From NCBI GenBank assembly GCA_903917345.1, contig CAIXAE010000009.1, positions 124,001-188,000 of the forward strand: DNA of 64,000 bases, written 5' to 3'. This DNA comes from an uncultured Methylococcaceae bacterium (GTDB taxonomy: Bacteria; Pseudomonadota; Gammaproteobacteria; Methylococcales; Methylomonadaceae). The notes below the pieces were generated by a model. That model did not search any database, was not told the DNA's origin, and was given only the letters and a program-made list of their open reading frames with translations. The translations under genes and the position numbers were made by a program. Shown piece by piece: positions 62,759 through 64,000 of this stretch; positions within the stretch are counted from its first letter, which is position 1; every line of letters starts with the position of its first letter.

Positions 62759-63334
62759 ATGAATAGCATTAATACACTATTAGTTGAAGACAATCCGATC
62801 GACTTCAGCCTAGAAAATCTCCTTAAAACAGAAGGCTATGCACATCTTAAATCTAGCTATGAAGAGAGCACCCATACGCTAATCAAAGAAATCAAGCCTA
62901 ATATAATTATATTTAATTTAAATACTCTCGCGGAGTCAACTTTATTAGATTTAAAAAAGCTTAGTGCCTTTAAAGCATTACCTATCATAATTTTCAGTAG
63001 AGAAGCGTCTTCAGAAGCTATCGAGCTTGCAATTAAATTGGATATCAGCGAACTGTTTATCAATCATGATAAACCAGCCAGCATTAAGTCTATTATCAAC
63101 ATTGCAATCAGTCGATTTAATCACCAACAAGCATTAAGAAGCGAGTTAGAAGAAGCTTTAGAAAAACTAGAAAACAGGAAACTAACCGATCGTGCTAAAG
63201 CCATTCTTATTAAAACTCAAAACTTTAGTGAGGATGAGGCTTATCACACGCTTAGAAAGCTTGCGATGGATAGAAAAATCACATTAGGTGAAATGGCTAA
63301 AAATGTCATTGCCATGTCAGAATTGTTTAAATAA
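62759..63334 (+). CDS. ANTAR-domain regulator with receiver-like domain (AmiR/NasT type)
   Basis: N-terminal 'TLLVEDNPIDFSLENLLKTEGY'; C-terminal 'ELEEALEKLENRKLTDRAKAILIKTQNFSEDEAYHTLRKLAMDRKITLGEMAKNVI' ANTAR pattern. Confidence 0.92.
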   Translation: MNSINTLLVEDNPIDFSLENLLKTEGYAHLKSSYEESTHTLIKEIKPNIIIFNLNTLAESTLLDLKKLSAFKALPIIIFSREASSEAIELAIKLDISELFINHDKPASIKSIINIAISRFNHQQALRSELEEALEKLENRKLTDRAKAILIKTQNFSEDEAYHTLRKLAMDRKITLGEMAKNVIAMSELFK

Positions 63335-63354
63335 GAGTTACTGCATATACAACT

Positions 63355-64000
63355 ATGAAAACATTTATCAAAGTCACTGAAATATGGGTTCCAGACAAAA
63401 CCAGAACGCATCTTGAATTTGGCTCTGGCCTATATGGTGACCTTAATGACTTTAAAGCAGATAGTGCTCAACAAAAATTTGCCTATAACGAAGGATTACC
63501 GGGTAAGGCGTGGGCAGAAGGTCATCCCATCGTTCTCAACCAATTTGAACACTCTTACTTTAAACGCACTCTTTCAGCCCAAAATGCTGGGCTAAACTGT
63601 GGCATTGCCTTACCTATATTCTCAGGTGAGTTTTTAATGGCAGTGGTGGTTTTTTTATGCGGTGACGATGAAGACCATGCCGGAGCGATAGAAGTCTGGA
63701 GTCGATCAGAAACCATGGAAAACACGCTCAGTATCATGGATGGTTATTACGGCACTTTAAAACATTTTGAAACGATTTCTAGAGAACTATCCGTACCAAA
63801 AAACCAAGGAATAGCGGGGTTAGCATGGGAAACAGGGATGCCAATACTCATTGAAGATCTAGGGAAAGCTGATAATTTTATCAGAGCAAAAGAAGCTCAA
63901 TTAGAGGGCATCACCGTTGGTATTAGTATTCCCGTTTATAACCATCATGAAGTACCTTATATAATGGCGTTTCTTTCGGCAAAATCTACTCCCATTGCTA
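63355..64000 (+). CDS. GAF-domain (tandem) signalling protein, truncated by window end
   Basis: Hand translation from ATG 63355 is open to 64000: 'MKTFIKVTEIWVPDKTRTHLEFGSGLYGDLNDF...GLPGKAWAEGHPIVLNQFEHSYFKRTLSAQNAGLNCGIALPIFSGEFLMAVVVFLCG...GIAGLAWETGMPILIEDL'; two GAF-like repeats. Confidence 0.8.
   Translation, partial: MKTFIKVTEIWVPDKTRTHLEFGSGLYGDLNDFKADSAQQKFAYNEGLPGKAWAEGHPIVLNQFEHSYFKRTLSAQNAGLNCGIALPIFSGEFLMAVVVFLCGDDEDHAGAIEVWSRSETMENTLSIMDGYYGTLKHFETISRELSVPKNQGIAGLAWETGMPILIEDLGKADNFIRAKEAQLEGITVGISIPVYNHHEVPYIMAFLSAKSTPIA

Overview
Low-GC gammaproteobacterial chromosome segment with gene content of a methylotroph or methanotroph. From left to right it holds: (i) a putative transmembrane electron-conduit cluster (cytochrome b561, monoheme cyt c, decaheme MtrA/PioA-like, MtrB/PioB-like barrel, heme-bearing membrane protein); (ii) a vanadium-haloperoxidase-like gene broken by two frameshifts; (iii) the lepA-lepB-rnc-era-recO-pdxJ housekeeping block; (iv) a phosphoketolase-pgi-ackA cassette; (v) a serine-cycle island (mtkAB, mcl, sga, hprA, mdh, mtdA, glycerate kinase, glyA, ftfL); (vi) an accessory region (~38.7-45.8 kb) with decayed toxin-antitoxin and recombinase remnants, a HEPN-like/zinc-ribbon protein, and a fusion of phage-type 5'-3' exonuclease + Sel1 repeats + two Lcl/DUF1566 domains encoded 6 nt after a DUF3857/transglutaminase gene, followed by a 42-bp minisatellite; (vii) trpF-trpB-trpA-accD-folC-dedD-purF-metZ; (viii) a TPR/sensor kinase/sigma-54 regulator operon, glgX, a mutarotase, and an ANTAR regulator with a substituted phospho-acceptor next to a GAF protein cut by the window end. 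The most unusual item is the nuclease-Sel1-Lcl fusion at 41527-43521. All calls come from reading the protein translations and DNA; no database search was run.
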